The translations under genes and the position numbers were made by a program. From contig JACDQD010000001.1 of the NCBI GenBank assembly GCA_019843655.1, forward strand, positions 46,274,443-46,338,442: a stretch of DNA of 64,000 nt, read 5' to 3'. Each line of letters opens with the position of its first letter. The first letter of the stretch is position 1. The DNA comes from Lethocerus indicus (Eukaryota; Arthropoda; Insecta; Hemiptera; Belostomatidae). The notes below the pieces were generated by a model that was given only the letters and a program-made list of their open reading frames with translations, was not told the DNA's origin and made no database searches. This document shows, in pieces, positions 11,963-23,960 of the stretch.

Positions 11963-13000
11963 TCAGGCTATTGCACAGGTGGGCTCACTACGTAAAATCA
12001 CGGATATTCTTCTCATTTTCTTGATAAACTTGTTCTTGAATGTAGAAAGAGATCCTGGCAAGATTTCGTGAGTGAAATGGTAACGTACTGGACCCCTAAG
12101 AAAATTCATAGGTAATTCAATGAGCAATGACAATATATATATATATACCCAAAAATAGATGAATAAACCAATTACGTCATGACGTAGAGTGATCTTCTCT
12201 TCAATAAAGCATCAACCGATAGGTCATCATGAACAAGTCTCATAACACAGTCCGAAAGCAATGAGAGTCCGATAATATGGTCACCACAAAACTGAAGCAT
12301 CCATAATATGAAATATTACTTGTAAACAATAAAAGGCACATATTTTATAAATACCTAAAAACTGATTTATTATTATATTGGCAAAGCTTTATTTTATTAC
12401 ACAACCACATTAAATTTGATTCATTACACCAAATTACCCTTATGCTATCGATATGAGGCTTGATATGACCGTTCTCAGAAAGATCTAGGACGTGAACATG
12501 CCGCATCTGAGGAGCCTCTCCGGAGAACGCAAAATCCCGGATTTTCTTAATGATCGGCAAATTCACTTCGTTCCAGTTTAAACGCTCGGTTTCTTTATAA
12601 CCGTGTATAGCCTTCAAATTCGTTCGCCAAATCAAAACACGTTCGTACAGATAAAGACAAAATTAACAAAGAAAATAATCAATAACGACCTTGGTTTTAT
12701 TTTACATACATCGTCCCAGTGATCAAATTCATACTTCAACCTTTTCATGTACGGGTTCAATTCGCCCAACAAGGCCTCCTCTTCTTGTTCCGTTATGAAA
12801 TTGTCGTAAATTCTAAAATTACGGAGAATCAAATGCTTGTTCAAGTCGCTTAGCTGGCGGGGGAAACTGTAGTTGCCGGAATTTACGTTATAGTGCAACA
12901 ATTTGGACAGTACTTCAACTCGATAATGCTCAGAATGCGACCCCAATAAAGCACGCATAGATAGGAAACGGGAAAAAGAGTTCGACAACTTAGTAAACAT
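11963..13000 (-). CDS. ALKBH7: ALKBH7, mitochondrial AlkB-family 2-oxoglutarate dioxygenase
   Basis: Fe(II)/2-oxoglutarate-dependent AlkB-family protein of mitochondria, linked in vertebrates to programmed necrosis and fatty-acid metabolism. Exons on the minus strand are 13000-12710, 12611-12438, 12291-12176 and 12095-11963. All junctions are in phase and give 237 aa; human ALKBH7 is 221. The protein matches the family along its length: DHWDDAIHGYKETE, VHVLDLSENGHIKPHIDSIR, then GLSLLSDCVMRLVHDD, RYHFTHEIL and KMRRISVILRSEP. The iron ligands HxD (H150, D152) and the distal His (H203, in FTHEI) are present, as are the arginines expected to bind 2-oxoglutarate (R223 and R229 region). The start at 13000 gives a basic, Ser/Phe-rich N terminus suited to mitochondrial import. 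The last intron is only 80 bp and contains a short TA run. There is no sign of decay. Confidence 0.93.
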
Positions 13001-14159
13001 TTTGAAATCAAATGTAAAACCTTCCTGAACTGCTATAACGTTTGTGTACAAACATTATCTATAAACCGGTAATCTTATACGTTAGGTACAAATGTAAGGT
13101 ACGTTTTAATTACCTATAAGAATAACCAGCTCCATAAAATAACTTCCCATATTCATTAATTTTGAAATACTCAAACGGTTCTTTTTAAAATACTCAACAG
13201 TTTCTTTTGAAATACTCAAATGATTCTTCTTATATATCAAATATTTATCAACAAAATGTGGGGCATCTATGTAAAGTTGCTAACAGTGCAATAAATTTCT
13301 ACAAATTCTAAAATTTTTTATAATGTTATTTTTGTAATAATGTTCGTTTAATTATTTTTACTGCACAAAATGCACCATCCTCAGGTACTTCTGTGCACAA
13401 ATTCACAAAGTTCGTTCATTGTAATAAATAAGTATGATAATCAGCGAAGGTTTCTAAGACCAGAACTTGAATGATCTGTATATATTTAAAAAAGGTTATT
13501 GTATTGCTATCAATACAATAGTTAATAAGACCTATTAGAAGGGGACACTTCTAATATCTTTTTAACCAGCTGAGATACATTTATTGTTCAATGCTTGTCA
13601 ATTGATTATAGACATTTTTCTAAATTGATAATAACTTGTGATTAATTTAAATATATGTATACATAAATATTTTTTAAAGAAAGATATAGTTATTAAAAAT
13701 GCGCAAAATATTTGTATATATAGTCATTCATGACTACCAATATATATAATAAATAAAAATTCAATTATTAAACTAAGTCTATAAGCTCAAAAATGTTGAT
13801 GGTTTTTGAGCGAGAAGATGTAGATAGAAGTCTTAAGAGGAGTAATTGATATTCAAATATGTTTAACATATTATATTTGATAATTCTTGAAATCATGCAG
13901 TATCAATAATATACATAAAAAAAATTAAATTTAACAATATTGTATAAATTTATATCTAAATTCTATTGATAATGACAGGATAGGTTACATTTATAATATA
14001 ATGACTAACAATGATATAATGATAAACAATTGCTGTAGTTTCATGAAATGGAATAGGACATATTAAAAGATTTATGATATTCAAGAAATATTTAAAATAA
14101 AGTATGAGTGTTATTAAATTAATTTATTCAATACTTTTATGTAAAATAAATATTGCTGA
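13001..14159. other. AT-rich spacer between ALKBH7 and VAC14
   Basis: No open frame or RNA gene is evident. It holds the ALKBH7 promoter (not resolved) and one TIR fragment at 13444-13478. Confidence 0.5.
13444..13478 (+). mobile_element. TIR-only fragment of element family A
   Basis: CAGCGAAGGTTTCTAAGACC followed by AGAACTTGAATGATC matches the family A terminus. The body is missing. Confidence 0.55.
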
Positions 14160-17100
14160 CTAAATATCTGTATTTTTCATACTTTTTGCCAACATAGCTT
14201 CTGTTCGAGCGGCAATTTTTTTTTCCTTGTGAATATTCTGCACCAAGACAAAGTGTTTTGTTAATTGAGCAAAGTCAATTGCCGTTTTCGTCTTTACTTT
14301 ATCATCAGCATGCTTCTGCCCAGTTATTAACCTGCAAATGAAAAAACTGATCAACTAACAAAGATATTTTACTGTAGAACAATTCTTCTTGTTCAATATA
14401 ATTTGAAATGCCCCTATTTCTGTTATCTTACTGGTCCAAACTCTGTACTGTAATCAATTGTGAAATATATGCTATTTTTTAAATTATTTATAACTGCATT
14501 TAAATTTCTTTGCACACTATACTGCAAATTATTATGCAAAATTTGTTAAGGCTGAAAAAATTCGTATTTTTCAGTTCAAAAAACTGTTTTTAGTTACTTT
14601 CTTAATAACATTGATTGGCATGTTAGTTATGTAAATAACAAACCTACATAAATGCCTTATTTAGAGTTAGAAATAAACCAAAGTTGATTCAATAATTGAG
14701 TTTTGTCTAATAGTTTTTTAGAACTACGGAAAAACGGATGTTACAATAACACACCAACACTTACCTAGAACTGTCGTAGAAATGAAGTTTTGGAATGCAT
14801 TCAAGTCTATGCCGTAAAGTGTGAAACGATTCAGACTGAGGAAGTAGCATTAATAAGCCATACATTGCTCTTATTAAATGTATATTATATGGTATTTCAA
14901 GCATTTGTAATCGTAAATCTGAAAAAAAGTTTATACAATTTTGTTTTATATGAAGGATGACTCTCAGATATATATTAGATTTGAATGAAACACTTTACTC
15001 ACGTATGAAAATTGGCGACTCTATTAGCTGAATAAGGCGATCAATTTCTGCCAAGAATTCCACTGTTACTTCATAGTTGGCTCTAATTGTAGTTAAGAAA
15101 AATTTGCTTTGTCTTAACATTTTAGAGAAATGAAGTTTCATAAATACCTTCAGAATTTTATCAAAATTTTACTCTATGTCTTGCTGATGCAGCGTCAATA
15201 CACAATGTTTTTTCATAACGCTGTGTTGTGATAATAGAAAATATTACATGGCTGAAATAGCCCAGTTATTATTTGTTTATTGTTTTATTCAGTAACCATG
15301 AGAACAAAAAAGTAAGTACCAGCTATGAAAAAACCCATCCAAGGTCATCAAACTATCAGTGGATTGTTGCTTAACAATACAAATAAATTAATCAGAAATA
15401 TAAATATTACACTAAAGAAAAGCTTTGTGAAATTGAATTTAAAAATAAATGCATTTATTAATAAAATTAATTTTCATTTGATTCCATAAAATGTTCCCTC
15501 GTGTTCAATTTTTAAACAAATATGAAAACAGTACTAATTGTTACTTACCTACGTCATATTAGTAACACTAACAATCTAATAGTCTAGACTTTATAAAATA
15601 ACAATCTACACATGCTAACTAAAATTTCAAATAAAATATAATAAATTTTGTATATGGTTTTTACACACCTCTATTATCAGAGTTGGGACATTTCTGAGAC
15701 CTAATAATAATTTCCTAGGCTTGAACATAGTGGATACCAATTAGATAAATGAGTATTTATAATATTTTTTTTAAGGATACAGAATATTGATTAAATCACA
15801 CGTATGAGCATAATTTTGCGTTAGTAGGCATAGGGCGATCGTAGCTACAGGATTGTGACACCAGGTTTCATAAAGGCACTGAAATAGCTTATCACTTTCC
15901 TGAAAACAATTATGCCACTGGCTATTAAAAAATACCTTCTAAGGTAAACACAGTATAACTGCAACATGAATAATAAATACAGTATAAGAAAACAAATAAA
16001 TATTAATTGTTGTCAATTGTTCACATCAAGGTTGTCTTAAAACTTCATAAATAAAATAAACAATTAGTTTCTTAACAATTTTGCAATTAAATAAAAATTT
16101 GGGCTGCTAGGGCTCAATCCCAGATCTGCCTCTTAAACACTTTTTTAAAATCAGAAATGTACTGAACTAAATATAATAATAAAAGATAATGTCATTATAT
16201 TTTCCTTTTAGCAGAATAATTTTTAATTAAACAAACAATAGTATTTATAGATAACTCATTGAAGTAACTTCAAAAAATACAACCTCGTAGTTAATTATAT
16301 TTTTTAACAACTCAAAATGTTTTCATGAAAATAAATTATAACAGTTAATAACAACCATAATAATGCTCATAGTACGTTACAAATTACAAGCTTCTATCAA
16401 TGAATATCCAATTTGTATTTATTGGGTTACTATTAAGTAGGAAGACACCTCGTTATTTGAAGTTATTGTGACCAGAGTAAGAACTTCAATTATAAACCAT
16501 TGCTTTTTTATTTAAAAAAATATGAAGAATAGCCTGGTTACAACAAATACAGTGTGGTAAAAAGATTCAATGGTTCAGTCTTTATTCAAAATGGTAACAA
16601 ATTAAACATTTAATCATATATATTCAACAATATTTGCCACCTATTACAAAGTATTCTCAACATTTTATATAAATAAAAAACAGGATGGCAATCAATTTTT
16701 TAGCCAATGAAACTAATCTATACCTTCTGTACTTGTATCTCTTATTATAAAAAAAAGAAATAAAATACATACCAACTGAAACTTCAGAAAAATAATATTC
16801 ATAATTCTTATGATTTTAAATAATTATATAATGGATAAATATACATGTAAAAAAGGGCACTTCTGACTTGTTGTCCCCCATACCTTTAAAAAAACTGTAT
16901 ACTGCTGAATGCTACTTAACCCTGTGGGACAGCGGATTACCAGATGTTCCTGGTTAAGGTTTATAATCTGTAATCATTTATGAACAGTGTGCAGGAGCAA
17001 AATTCGAATTTTTCCAATTTTACCTACAAATGAATTATTTTCTTTTGTGTCTGACTCAAGAGTCAAATTATAGAGTTAAAATACAATGCTGGAGTGTACT

Positions 17101-19788
17101 ATATTATTACATAAAGGGATGTAAGTACCACATTGAAATAATAGTTTGTTTTTCTTCTTTTATATAGTACAATATTGGAATAATTATGTTTACACATCAA
17201 TCCCCCCAAAGGCCACCTATGCACTGAGGAATGCAAGAAACTCGGATAGCATGACGTGTAAGTACGTGGCAATACACAGGAGCATGTTATTTATTTCGGA
17301 ATATAACATCTTTCTTTTATGCAAATGTAGAATATGTAATGGAAGGGCAGGTCATATTAAACTGGGACTGACCCAGATAAATCTCGGCGGCCGGCAACCC
17401 TTGTGTGGCAGAAATTAATAAAGTGTAATCACAGACCAGCAGCCTATCAGACATTCATACTGACTGATGATAAAATAAGAAAATATATTTACATACTCTC
17501 CTTTCATGTATAGGCTCAAAAAAAAAATATGAATTTTCATTTTTGAAGAATGGAATAAAAATCCTATCTTTTACAGATCACAGATTTAATCTGATATATG
17601 TAAACGTTAATTTAGGAAAGTCAAAATAACCGGGTATCCACAATAAATATACATAAACTTAATTCTATTACAACGGAATAGTGCAAGAAGAAAAAACAAG
17701 CGAAATTGTATACGTGACATGATAATAAGGTTAGGAGGACATGGAAAATGTATTAAACTTATATCAAATGAATATAAAAGATTTCACAAAACCAAAATAG
17801 CGAATTAAAATTTAACGGTATTATTTTCACAATTGAAATTTTTATCAGATTCTTCCGGTTCTAAACAGGCCGAAAGAAAGTTACATTCCTCGGATGAAAT
17901 AACACTTCCATCTGGCCCATAGAAAACAGTGCCACATTCTATATCTGAATTGTTGGTAGAGTTAGAATTTTTTTCCGTGAGATGCCACATTTCATTTTGC
18001 ATTCTCATTACAGACTCTAGAACACACTTAGTTTTAAGGTTCAGATCACCCAGACTGAGGGCACCAATTTTAACGACCAACTCCTCCAACACACTACCAC
18101 AGTCTTCTTGCAAAGACTGTCCGACCAATTTCAACAACAGACCCAGCGAATATAGAAACTGTTCGTTGTTCGACTCCAACATTTTTTGTGACAAATCAAC
18201 CACGGCATCCCTCAACACTTTGTAACGCATGTTGTTGTTGTCCTCAAATTGGACGTAGAGCTCACCCAGAAAGAGGGCGAAGTTTTCCAACTCCTTCGGT
18301 TTCACTTCTTTAATGTTCTGGACGAGGCTGCAAAATTTTTTTTCCGTGTTGTCGAGCAGGCTCAAAATGAAAAGCCTATTGAGCGAGCGGCAGTTGAGTT
18401 TTTGCGCCAGCTTCACGCTGATATACCTCGAGTTGGGATCGGTGTCGCAGACTCGGATCAGAGTCGTCGCCAACTTTTCGGCGATGGCGTCGCTCTCCAG
18501 GCAGGGAATCAACAGTTCCTCGTACTGACTGAATATATCCTCGAAATCGTGCGGCCGCTGGCACATTTCGACGAGACAGGTCATCGTATTGAACTCGACC
18601 AGGTCGTCGACCAGCTCTTCCTCTTCGGATACCACGTTCGAAGTCTCCGTCAAGGACGGGACAAATTCCTCCGCGTCGGCGTTCAGAGTCGACTTGGAGA
18701 CATCGAATTGGGAACGACAGTCATTATCTTCGGAAGACATAGCAAGCGAACACAAATATAAACCTCGCTAGACCCCAGGTTTAACCTCACTGTTAAGGTT
18801 AGTCCTATCATACTAACCTTCGCGGCTTATTGACAACCTAACAATAACAAAATTCCCTACATTGGGACCAACTTTACCTATTTCGTGGGATAGACTATTT
18901 TAAACACGTGTAGGTAACACGTGGGTAACAGTGTAAAAAATTAATATATATAATAATTATTATTATATAATTTTATAGGCACGCACTGTATTGTATGGAC
19001 ATTATTATTATCAAAATGATGCTATTTTTTTATATCTAATGTTGATAATTAACTGCAATTTATCCTCTAATTAATAAAATGTTAATTAGGTTTCACTTAT
19101 AAATAATTTTAATTATTTCATACGTCTATGATTTACCTGGTTTTTCAGCTGGTTGCGGAGATGAAACAGCTCTGAGGAGGTTAGAAGAATTGTATTCAAA
19201 GTATCCACCATTACTCTGGCAAATTTTAAGTCTTGCTCTTGCCTTAGGATGTCAGCTGTACTTTGATATATGTCTTCAGCATTTAGCAAAACACACAATT
19301 GCCTAATTGAAATAACAATGTTTTAACTCCCTTAATAGTACCTAAATGATGTGATCATAAATATCATGAAATTCTATTGTGGATTATAGAGTTTAATTTC
19401 AATTCTTAGGATAAACATTTTTAATAATAAAAGAAGTCTCCTAAATTATTGAATTACAATATAACACAAATTTCAATTAGCAATAAAGGCTTTTATTGTT
19501 ACTAAATGTTAAAAAAAATTGTTAAATAAAATCAATAAGGTGCATTTTATAAATAGTGCAAATCAAAAACTGAAACCAAATTACAACTGACCAATGGCTT
19601 TAAAAATGGGAGTTTAACAAAGTTAAACAACATTATTTATAATATACATCTTTAACTTTTGTACATGGTTTTAAGAGAAAAGGGTGCAAGATATTTTAAT
19701 TTTGCTGTCCAAACTGTCCAAAAAAGTAATATTAATTTTTGGTTCTTAAAATTCCCCTGAAACCCAAAGGTTAAACATGCAATAAAAC

Positions 19789-19861
<73 letters not shown>

Positions 19862-22329
19862 TAAGTAAATTACTGACCTAAAAATAAAGGATCCTCTTTC
19901 TTCTAATAATTGACCATCGTGTCTAAATAATTTTATTAGACTAACCAAAAACTTTGTGAAGTACGGTGACATACTGCTGATTGTCGAAGGTTCTATATAG
20001 AAAAGATGTAAAAATCAGATGTGCAAATATTAGAGAATTAAAAAATATATATATACACATGAAAATACCTTGATTTGTTGGCGATATAATCTGAGCCAAA
20101 ACATGAAGGATATGAAGAACAACTTCATCAGAGTGGTCTGAAAGAATTCTTAAGAGCACTGGAAATATAGTATCTACGTGGCTCAGCATCTGTAACAACA
20201 AATATCCTAGAAGTAAATTAATAATACAATTATTTTTTTGTCTATATAAAAATAAATTTGCAAACAAAACACAAAATTGTGTTCGAGTTCACTTACCCTT
20301 TTGGGTATATTGCTGTGCAGATGGTAGATCCACTTTAGAGATGCAACTTTTGTTTGAACTGATGTATGCAAAAGTTGTTTAGTCAAAACATCAAGGACAG
20401 ATGGTAAATCCAGTTTAGAAATGTTCTATTTAAAAAAATACAATTTTTTTTTGTGATACATAAATTACTTGTAGTACAAATATTATTATTCTCTGCGCAC
20501 TTAAACTACAGTAATAGTAAGTTTCTTACTTAATTTTCTAAATAAATAGTAGAAGTAATTATTGAAATTATAGTTGTACCTTGCTCTGTCATCTGTGGTC
20601 TTTGTATATCTACATATCAGTTTCACTTCTCCACCACCATTCAATTCTTTTGCGAAATTCAATCTGGCTGTTAACGCAAAATGTACTGATGATGGTGGAC
20701 AACTGAAATGAATTCAGAGATATACTAAACCATCAGAATAAAACAAAATAAGGTATGTACATATAATTAAAATGTTTGTTATTGTGTAATTGTTGTTATT
20801 ACTTAAGCATTTTTAATTTACCTCATAATGAAATATTCCATATATTTGTGACAACCAAATTTTGGTGGTATAAATACTTCCTTTAAAACTTTCTGTGATT
20901 CCAATAATATTATCGGTCAGTATTTTCAAAATTACATTTCCTACTCGAAATTTCAATGTTAGGGAACAAAACATAAAATTCATTGGCGAATAAGGTTCAT
21001 GTTGTAATATAAGCAATTCTGGTTTACATTAAAAATCTGAGAGATGACTGTCAAAGAATGTGCAGTGTGAAGAACAATTCATTCACAAAACAAGTAGAGA
21101 CATTAATCAAAGTTAAAGAGTTAAAACAGCAACTCTTTAGCAAGATTTAGTTGAGCAGTAGCTATATCTTGTGACTTAGAGACAGCATTATCGGTATTTA
21201 GAATTAAAAAAGTAATTAATAATGCCAGATCTTTAATTCTAAAATTCTAAAGGAAATAAAAAATCATGAAGAATTTTTTCTTCATAAAAAAACTGTTTAA
21301 CATATTAAAGTTAATTTACCCCATATTCTCCTAGGTTAGTCTTTTCATCTATATCCAGCTCTGATGTAATTAGGTCCATCAAACTAGCATTGACAAGCTT
21401 AGCAGTTTCTTTTATACCTAAACCAAAAATTTAATTATAATAAATTATTTTATTTTTTAATTTAGAATAATAACTTCTAAATTTGCTTTGGTATACATAC
21501 TTTTTTTCGAATCACCTTCATGTGCAAGGCAAGGTAATATTGCCATTAGAATTCCAGAAGTAAAAGGTAACATTTCTTGACCTGACAAACGAATAAAATC
21601 CCTAATCCATGTTATAGCGGTCTCCTGAAAATTTAAATTTAAACACTTGTCATTTTCCAGAAATCAGACATAATTTTTTATGATTATTTTCAATTTTCAT
21701 TACCTGCAAACGATAATCAGAAACCTGAGAATGTGTAATAAGGATGTTGATCATGGCTACAAAATTGACTTGAGATGGATCTTTGTTTATACTTCTTAAA
21801 AATTCATCAAGCACAGTTTCGCACCTAAATATAAGAGTTTTTACATAGTTTTAATAAAACAATACTAAAATTGTTTGAAGTATTCATGTTTAGAATATTT
21901 GTTGGCAATGTTCAACCAATTTCAAACTGAGTGCTATTCAACAATATATTTGTAATATTTCACGTAATGAATTTCCTGAGTTTGATGTGTAAGGGTACCA
22001 TCAATGTAGAGAATTTTGCGAATCATACAAATATCAAATTATTTTATACTGGTAGGAAATTAAACATTACATTTTCTTTATTTCTGCAGTTGGATCACTT
22101 AAAGTGTGAAATAGGCCATCGAGAATTTCGGGAAGAAATAAAATCAAGTGGATATCGGGAACGGCATCGAGAACAGAGATCCAAGATATAATGAACTGCC
22201 TTGCAAATGTATTTGGTGAGTATAACCTTTCTCTCAGCAATGGCATGAAACCAACCAAATCAAAAGTGGCACTTTCTGTGACTATATCCTGCAAGCACAT
22301 TTTAAATACATTGATTCAAATAAAACTGG

Positions 22330-22360
<31 letters not shown>

Positions 22361-23486
22361 GAAATATGTACAATTTTAATACATTATTAATCGTGTGGAA
22401 TTAAAAAAATATTTTCACTGTTTATACCTTCATAAGTCTGTCCAGAAGTTCAGACCCATTCTTTACACTCTGATCAGGATCTGCTGCCAGTTTACTGAGT
22501 CCATTAAAAATTTCAGTAAAGTGCGGTAAAACTGCACCCCGGGCAACTTTCACAACGTTATACAGTGATTCACAGGCATAGTAGCGAATTCTTAGATCGC
22601 TATCAGAAAAATTCGCCAATATTGGCTTAATAAGAGTCTCTGTATATGCCGCAGAATCCTGTATAATGGGTACAAATTATTACCTCACATTTAACACCAA
22701 TCAATATGTAAATAGAATCTGATAATGCAAGTTTTCTTATTTACTCGGGGTAATATTCAGTTTCAAAATTTACATGCCAATCATCACACACTTAATTATT
22801 TAAAACATTTATACATTCGAATATAAAATAAAGGTTTGATGTTTTATGAAGCCATAGCCTACCACTGATATGTCTATGCTGTTTATTAAAAAGTAACCAA
22901 TTAAATAAAACAAACCTTTCCTAATGCCACGGCGACTGCTGCTAAGCCGATTAAACCTCCTTTGCGATAATTGGCATTTTGTGAAATTGCAAATTCATGT
23001 CCTAAAACTTTGAGCAGTCTTTTGATTTGGGCAGTTTTATTGACGTCGGCGAAATCTTTAACCATCCTGAAAAATGAAACATATTACAGTCTGAATCCTG
23101 AAAAAATCAACATTGTGAATATGAGCTGACTAAAAATGCAGCTCCAAAAACAGGAGGGCTTTGAAGTCAACAAACAACTAAATAACAATTCATTTTAAAT
23201 GAAAGCATTCCATTTAATTATAAAGAAAGTAATTGCAACAGACTGGGGATTCAAATCACAATGTCAACTCCAGATAATACATCTACAAACCCAATGGTGC
23301 ATAAGACAAAAACTGTCGAATGCAAAACTAGCGAAAACGAAAATGAACGCGGCCAAATAAATTTGAAAATAAAAATAATGCATACTTTTCGATTTCACTC
23401 GCCGCAGCTTTGCGTTTTTCATATTGCTTATCAATTAGAGCGCGAACGCAAGCTACACTCAAAGGGGCGTAATCTCGATCGGACAT
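14160..23486 (-). CDS. Vac14: VAC14, scaffold of the PIKfyve/Fab1 complex
   Basis: HEAT-repeat scaffold that holds the PI3P 5-kinase (Fab1/PIKfyve) and the Fig4 phosphatase together on endolysosomes to control PI(3,5)P2. Fifteen minus-strand exons are 23486-23386, 23066-22916, 22658-22428, 22288-22071, 21824-21704, 21624-21501, 21417-21320, 20425-20297, 20189-20069, 19992-19878, 19302-19137, 15899-15781, 15082-15003, 14918-14765 and 14331-14160. They sum to exactly 2100 nt, 699 aa, with every phase matching; human VAC14 is 782. Hallmarks are [20 protein letters not shown] at the N terminus, [75 protein letters not shown] and [20 protein letters not shown] near the C terminus. The disordered linker of vertebrates between exons 7 and 8 is largely absent. 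The 3.2 kb intron between exons 11 and 12 houses a complete PAIP1-like gene. It starts head-to-head with the MARVEL gene. Confidence 0.95.
17805..18740 (-). CDS. PAIP1-like poly(A)-binding-protein partner, intronless, nested in VAC14
   Basis: Translation factor of the Paip1 type, expected to bridge poly(A)-binding protein and eIF4A/eIF3. A single uninterrupted frame of 311 codons runs from the ATG at 18740 to a TAA at 17805. Upstream in-frame non-ATG codons are ignored. Residues 18-29 ([12 protein letters not shown]) are a textbook PAM2 motif, with Leu19, Phe26 and Pro28 in the right places for the MLLE domain of PABP. Residues about 50-250 read like the MIF4G domain of PAIP1 ([29 protein letters not shown]), followed by [16 protein letters not shown], which parallels the FYTSDG segment of human PAIP1. 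It lacks the long C-terminal acidic PABP-binding tail of the human protein (479 aa). It lies on the same strand as VAC14, inside the intron between coding exons 11 and 12, with its own promoter-like upstream region. Absence of introns suggests retroposition, but no poly(A) tract or target duplication was identified. Confidence 0.87.
   Translation of the reverse strand: MSSEDNDCRSQFDVSKSTLNADAEEFVPSLTETSNVVSEEEELVDDLVEFNTMTCLVEMCQRPHDFEDIFSQYEELLIPCLESDAIAEKLATTLIRVCDTDPNSRYISVKLAQKLNCRSLNRLFILSLLDNTEKKFCSLVQNIKEVKPKELENFALFLGELYVQFEDNNNMRYKVLRDAVVDLSQKMLESNNEQFLYSLGLLLKLVGQSLQEDCGSVLEELVVKIGALSLGDLNLKTKCVLESVMRMQNEMWHLTEKNSNSTNNSDIECGTVFYGPDGSVISSEECNFLSACLEPEESDKNFNCENNTVKF
18904..18924. promoter_or_regulatory. 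Paired CACGTG E-boxes upstream of the PAIP1-like gene
   Basis: Two perfect CACGTG palindromes at 18905-18910 and 18918-18923, 13 bp apart start to start, lie about 165-185 bp upstream of the PAIP1-like ATG. Such sites bind bHLH-zip factors (Myc/Max, USF, MITF type), plausible for a translation gene. Binding itself is inferred. Confidence 0.5.
19793..19858. repeat. (TA)n microsatellite
   Basis: About 65 bp of TA in the intron between VAC14 exons 10 and 11, 20 bp from the exon 10 donor. Confidence 0.97.
22330..22357. repeat. (TA)n microsatellite
   Basis: Short TA run in the intron between VAC14 exons 3 and 4. Confidence 0.9.
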
Positions 23487-23960
23487 ATTTAAAATTGACT
23501 CGAATTGACAATTCCCCAGTTCAAATTATCATACACAAGAAGGTTTCTCCGAGGTTTACACTGATAACGGTCGTCGGTCTATTCAGATGGCGCCGAGCAT
23601 TTCATTTTTTTTAAAAATACTATTTTCATTTGCCCCCATCGAGCCGATCACTGAAATGAACTATATTTCTAATTATAACTATTAAAATTGAAATAATTAG
23701 CGTCGGGATATTGATCAAGAATATTTGTATTGGGCCGCTGGTTTGTTATATCTTCGTCGGTGTATCACTATCGAGAGTCGGTTTATTAAAAATCTGGGCC
23801 GATTATCGCAAATAGACGGTTTTAAATTGTGGAGATTTACAAATTTCCGGCTGGAAAACGAGAGCCCGAATTTGTGGTCTTTTCTCTCCCAGTCGGGCTA
23901 CGGGAGTGAACATGGTCGAATACAGTGCGGGTGTTGTGTGGTTGTAATATGATTCGTACT
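23487..23960. promoter_or_regulatory. Bidirectional promoter between VAC14 and the MARVEL gene
   Basis: Divergent starts: VAC14 begins at 23486 on the minus strand, and the plus-strand gene must have a leader exon here or shortly after, since its coding exon is at 25969. The segment is locally richer in CpG and holds an AGATGGCGCC element (23587-23596) resembling a YY1-type motif. The precise leader exon is not resolved. Confidence 0.4.

Noticed and set aside
18249..18761. 170-codon plus-strand open frame opposite the PAIP1-like gene
   Set aside because: It is a shadow of the real minus-strand coding sequence, with no motif of its own.
20570..20707. Open minus-strand stretch between VAC14 exons 7 and 8 with acceptor and donor-like ends
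   Set aside because: In the phase required by both neighbours it hits a stop codon, and exon 7 to exon 8 joins cleanly without it and matches the family. It may be an old insertion.
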